Below are positions 61,656-64,000 of a stretch of 64,000 bases of DNA, one piece after another; within the stretch, counting starts at the first letter, position 1, and each line of letters begins with the position of its first letter. The translations under genes and the position numbers were made by a program. The notes under the pieces are model-generated. The model was not told the origin of the DNA. It made no database searches and saw nothing but the letters and a program-made list of their open reading frames with translations. The stretch is from Deltaproteobacteria bacterium (GTDB taxonomy: Bacteria; Myxococcota_A; Polyangia; Polyangiales; Ga0077539), in assembly GCA_016704445.1 (NCBI GenBank), contig JADJAE010000160.1, positions 62,001 through 126,000 of the forward strand, read 5' to 3'.

Positions 61656-62896
61656 GGGAGAGGCCTCGCCGAGAGCCACTGCCACATGGCAGGCGCGGTG
61701 TTGGTTCGGGTCGAGAGGGGACAGCAGTGCCCCACGCCGGGGAGCTCGGTGTAGCGCACGTCGAAGCCCCTCGTCCGCAGGTCGTCGCGGGTGCTTCGGA
61801 TGTTGGCGATCGCGAAGTCGCCGCTGCCCGTGAGCAGGTCTACCGGGATGCGACGCGCGGCCATGCCAGCGAGCCCGAGGCCCGGCATCGGGTCGCCCGC
61901 GGCGCTCACGTTCACCGCGCCGAAGAGCGTCGAGAAGGTCATCCCCGCGTAGAAGGCCAGGTAGCCGCCCTGGCTCTGCCCCGCGAGAAATACCCGCCGC
62001 GCGTCGACGCCGCCGCTCACCAGCAGGGTGCGGGTGTCCTGCACCAGGCGAAGGTCGCTGTTGCTGCTCGCGGGGCGGGTGTACGCGTCCCAGTCGACGC
62101 CCATCGGGGCGCTCCCGGGGATCGCCATGGGCAGCGCCAGCGCCACCGCCTCGCTGTCGGCCACGGCCATCAACCCGCTGGTGCGGAGGAAGTTCGAGGC
62201 GGTGTCGCCGTTGCCATGGAGCGCCACGAGGCCCGCTCCCCCGCCGCGCCACCGCGTCGGGATGTAGAGCAGCACGCGACGAGTCCCCACGGTCACCACG
62301 CGCTCTCCCGCGCTCAGGGAACCGCCAGGGATGTCCGTCGGCGGACCGAGGTCGGACGAGGGAGTGCCCCGGTCGATCGCCACGCCAGCGTCGATGGGGG
62401 TCACCGATCGACAGGTTCCGGAGAGCGGGACGCACTGCGCGAACACCCCCGCGTTGGTCTGCACACCGACGCAGCGACGGTCGGCGGCGCAGGCGTTTCC
62501 TGCCCCGCAGGGCACCCCGCAGAGCATCTCCCCGGCGGGGCTGCGAACGCAGAGTCCGCCCGTCGCGCACTGGTCGTTGGTCGCGCATGGCGCGCAGAAC
62601 CCGCCGCCCGCCGCCGGAACATCCATCGCGACGACCACATCGCCCGCGTCCCTCGGGGGAGTGATCCCGCTGTCGTCCGTGGTCATCCTCCCCGCATCGA
62701 CGGCGGGGACATCGACGGCTGGGATCGCGGGTCCGAGGTCCGCGGGAGGCAGCGCGCTCGCGTCGGTGCCCTCCCACTCGACGTCGTCGACCTTCCGGGC
62801 TCCGGCGTCGTCGTCGAGCAGGGGAAGGTTCTCGCCGCCTGCGGCGCAGCCGAGGAGCAACGCGAGGAGCCCGAGCGCGCGGGGAGAGGTGCTCAT
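61652..62896 (-). CDS. Lipoprotein alpha/beta hydrolase (PHB-depolymerase/feruloyl-esterase-like)
   Basis: 414 residues. The signal ends in a Gly-Cys lipobox (LLALLLGC), followed by an Asp/Pro-rich spacer, a Cys-rich block (CAPCATNDQCATGGLC, about 98-150) and a second Asp/Pro spacer. The hydrolase domain runs from about residue 195: RRVLLYIPTRW, LVALHGNGDTASNF, nucleophile in AGQSQGGYLAF (GxSxG), and His in LPGVGHCCP. It is probably an outer-membrane-anchored esterase acting on polymers outside the cell. Its stop overlaps the start of the MopE-type lipoprotein gene. Confidence 0.87.
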   Translation of the reverse strand: MSTSPRALGLLALLLGCAAGGENLPLLDDDAGARKVDDVEWEGTDASALPPADLGPAIPAVDVPAVDAGRMTTDDSGITPPRDAGDVVVAMDVPAAGGGFCAPCATNDQCATGGLCVRSPAGEMLCGVPCGAGNACAADRRCVGVQTNAGVFAQCVPLSGTCRSVTPIDAGVAIDRGTPSSDLGPPTDIPGGSLSAGERVVTVGTRRVLLYIPTRWRGGGAGLVALHGNGDTASNFLRTSGLMAVADSEAVALALPMAIPGSAPMGVDWDAYTRPASSNSDLRLVQDTRTLLVSGGVDARRVFLAGQSQGGYLAFYAGMTFSTLFGAVNVSAAGDPMPGLGLAGMAARRIPVDLLTGSGDFAIANIRSTRDDLRTRGFDVRYTELPGVGHCCPLSTRTNTAPAMWQWLSARPLP

Positions 62897-62981
62897 CAGG
62901 GGCCAACGCTACCACCGGCGCGGCGGACCCATCGCTCCGAGGCCCTCGGGAAGCAGTGCGCCACGGTCGGGCGCTGCGCCC

Positions 62982-64000
62982 TCAGCGCAACTGCACGGTG
63001 ACCCTCGGGTCTTCCGCGGGGAAGCGCGCCCTCAGGTGCACGGCGCCGTTGCCGTCGCCACGGTCGTCGAAGGTCATCGGGGTGACCCACACGTCCCGTG
63101 CGCAGTCGTTGGCGGTGCGGCACGCCTCGGCTCGCAGCCGGTGGTGCACATAGAACCAGCTCCGCCCGTCGGGGCCGAGCGGGCTGCATGGCCGGGCATC
63201 CCGCGCCCGGGATGAGCACCTCCCAGGGCGTCGCGGGTTGTCGAAGAGCTCCTCCACGTCGGGCGGCAGGCCGTGGTCCAGGCGGAGTCCCAGGCGCTGC
63301 CGGAGTACAGCGCATACACGTAGCGCCCCCGGCGGAAGAGCGACGGGCCCTCGGCCACGCCCCAGGAGCGCCCGTCGCGACGCATCTCCTCGCCCTGTCG
63401 GCCGCGGGTGAACGACAGCTGCTCGCCGCACCTGGCGCACGCCCCGCGCAGCCGCGCCTGCGTGGTCGCGTCGTGGGGGTTGGCCACGAAGATCTGCGGG
63501 GTGGTGGGGTTGCAGCGCACGGCCCAAGGGTCGCTCCCGTCGAGCTCGACGAGGGAGGTGTGCTCGCCGTGGTTGGAGCGCTCCCAGTCGACCCTCGGCG
63601 GGGTGTTGGTGAACCACGAGTAGGAGAGCCACCAGCGTCCGGTCTGGGGGTCGCGGAAGACGTCGCTGTCGAGACGGACGATGTGGTGACAGAAGGTTCC
63701 CTGGCAGTCGCCGGAGACGCTGTCGAGGCTGCGAGGGAGGGTGTCGCGAAGGGCGCAGGAGCTCCCGCGGGGTGGCTCCCGGGTGTTCGGCGACGGCGTA
63801 GGGGCCCTCGACGCTGGCCGAGGGGCGACGTACACGCCGCCGTCCTCGCCTACGGGGACAGGTCGACTGCGACCGGTCGGGCTCGCGGTGAGGCATCAGG
63901 CGCCGGGGCGCACCGCCACGAGCTGCGGCGCCCACAGGTGGCAATAGTGATGTCCGTTGAGCTCGATGGACCCGCCGGGCCGGTGAGAGCGGCGGAAGGC
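62982..64000 (-). CDS. GH43-like glycoside hydrolase-type protein (frameshifted, 5' end beyond window)
   Basis: The gene runs off the right edge. At the edge the protein reads ELNGHHYCHLWAPQLVAV, a typical first blade of family 43 beta-propellers. Then come CQGTFCHHIVRLDSDVFRDP, GRWWLSYSWFTNTPPRVDW, GVAEGPSLFRRGRYVYALYSGS, and after another shift DGRSWFYVHHRL. At least four one-base shifts occur between about 63290 and 63900, including an in-frame TGA at 63898-63896. The sense is retained across them, so local sequence error is likelier than decay. Family 43 proteins cut arabinan, xylan or related glycans. The signal peptide is not in view. Confidence 0.7.
   Translation of the reverse strand, partial: LPPLSPARRVHRAQRTSLLPPVGAAARGGAPRRLMPHREPDRSQSTCPRRRGRRRVRRPSASVEGPYAVAEHPGATPRELLRPSRHPPSQPRQRLRRLPGNLLSPHRPSRQRRLPRPPDRTLVALLLVVHQHPAEGRLGALQPRRAHLPRRARRERPLGRALQPHHPADLRGQPPRRDHAGAAARGVRQVRRAAVVHPRPTGRGDASRRALLGRGRGPVALPPGALRVCAVLRQRLGLRLDHGLPPDVEELFDNPRRPGRCSSRARDARPCSPLGPDGRSWFYVHHRLRAEACRTANDCARDVWVTPMTFDDRGDGNGAVHLRARFPAEDPRVTVQLR

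Noticed and set aside
63896..63898. In-frame TGA in the GH43-like gene as a possible selenocysteine codon, given tRNA-Sec in the window
   Set aside because: The sequence just after the TGA makes no family sense in that frame, and neighbouring one-base shifts explain the stop. No redox-active site is expected in a GH43 protein.
1..64000. CRISPR arrays, insertion sequences, phage genes or integration sites
   Set aside because: No regularly spaced repeats, transposase or integrase motifs, or terminal inverted repeats were seen. The only short tandem repeat is coding (61311-61436).

Overview
The window is GC-rich (about 70 % by eye) and packed with genes. No gene-free stretch is longer than about 300 bases. 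The gene content points to a myxobacterium (Myxococcota), probably Polyangiales/Sandaracinus-like. The evidence is the many lipoproteins with long Asp/Pro/Thr-rich spacers, Ser/Thr kinases, a MopE-type metal-binding motif, an IgGFc-binding-type surface protein, AgmX/PglI-type C-terminal domains and a selenocysteine tRNA. Taxonomy is inferred, because no rRNA is present.

Layout. 1-4.6 kb (minus): two exported lipoproteins, the first cut by the window edge and possibly of the BPI/TULIP fold, then a PfkB sugar kinase. 4.6-6.9 kb: a PDZ lipoprotein divergent from a transmembrane Ser/Thr kinase. 7.0-10.1 kb: a TCA-cycle operon mdh-sucC-sucD, with tRNA-Sec (selC) on the opposite strand directly against the sucD stop codon. 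10.3-13.7 kb: a BNR-type lipoprotein converging on an ECF sigma factor/anti-sigma pair. 14.0-25.9 kb: a seven-gene, mostly 4-bp-overlapping operon whose last four genes follow the order and types of Myxococcus gltD-E-F-G (trans-envelope gliding/Agl-Glt machinery). Its largest TPR gene is broken by many frameshifts. 26-29 kb: a Cys-rich lipoprotein, a CDF metal transporter and a SUMF1-domain protein. 29-41 kb: GT-C membrane glycosyltransferases, a pseudokinase-like protein, an MFS transporter, oligoendopeptidase F and a methyltransferase-GT2 fusion. 40.8-47.3 kb: 3-methyladenine DNA glycosylase, a Kef-type antiporter, an isolated fliO-fliP pair, an ETF:menaquinone-oxidoreductase-like Fe-S protein and a DUF1232 protein. 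47.5-57.7 kb: a TPR lipoprotein coupled to a GT-C enzyme, an outer-membrane beta-barrel, a Uma2 nuclease-like protein, a polysaccharide deacetylase, ssb, another GT-C enzyme and an IgGFc-binding-like lipoprotein. 57.8-64 kb: an amidohydrolase, a class II glutamine amidotransferase, a zinc ribbon, a coupled esterase/MopE-like lipoprotein pair and a GH43-like protein cut by the right edge.

The most interesting element is the 14-26 kb operon. It encodes two tandem paralogous coiled-coil/beta periplasmic proteins, two large TPR proteins, an AglT/GltE-like TPR lipoprotein, a small GltF-like protein and a GltG/PglI-like inner-membrane protein. An ECF sigma/anti-sigma pair lies divergent to it. No AglRQS motor or outer-membrane Glt barrel gene is in view. 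Single-base frameshifts are dense at 17.4-22 kb and 63.2-64 kb and occur singly near 26.3, 50.9, 56.9 and 57.6 kb. I read them mainly as local sequence error. Genes in those stretches are described with the reading frames I could follow.
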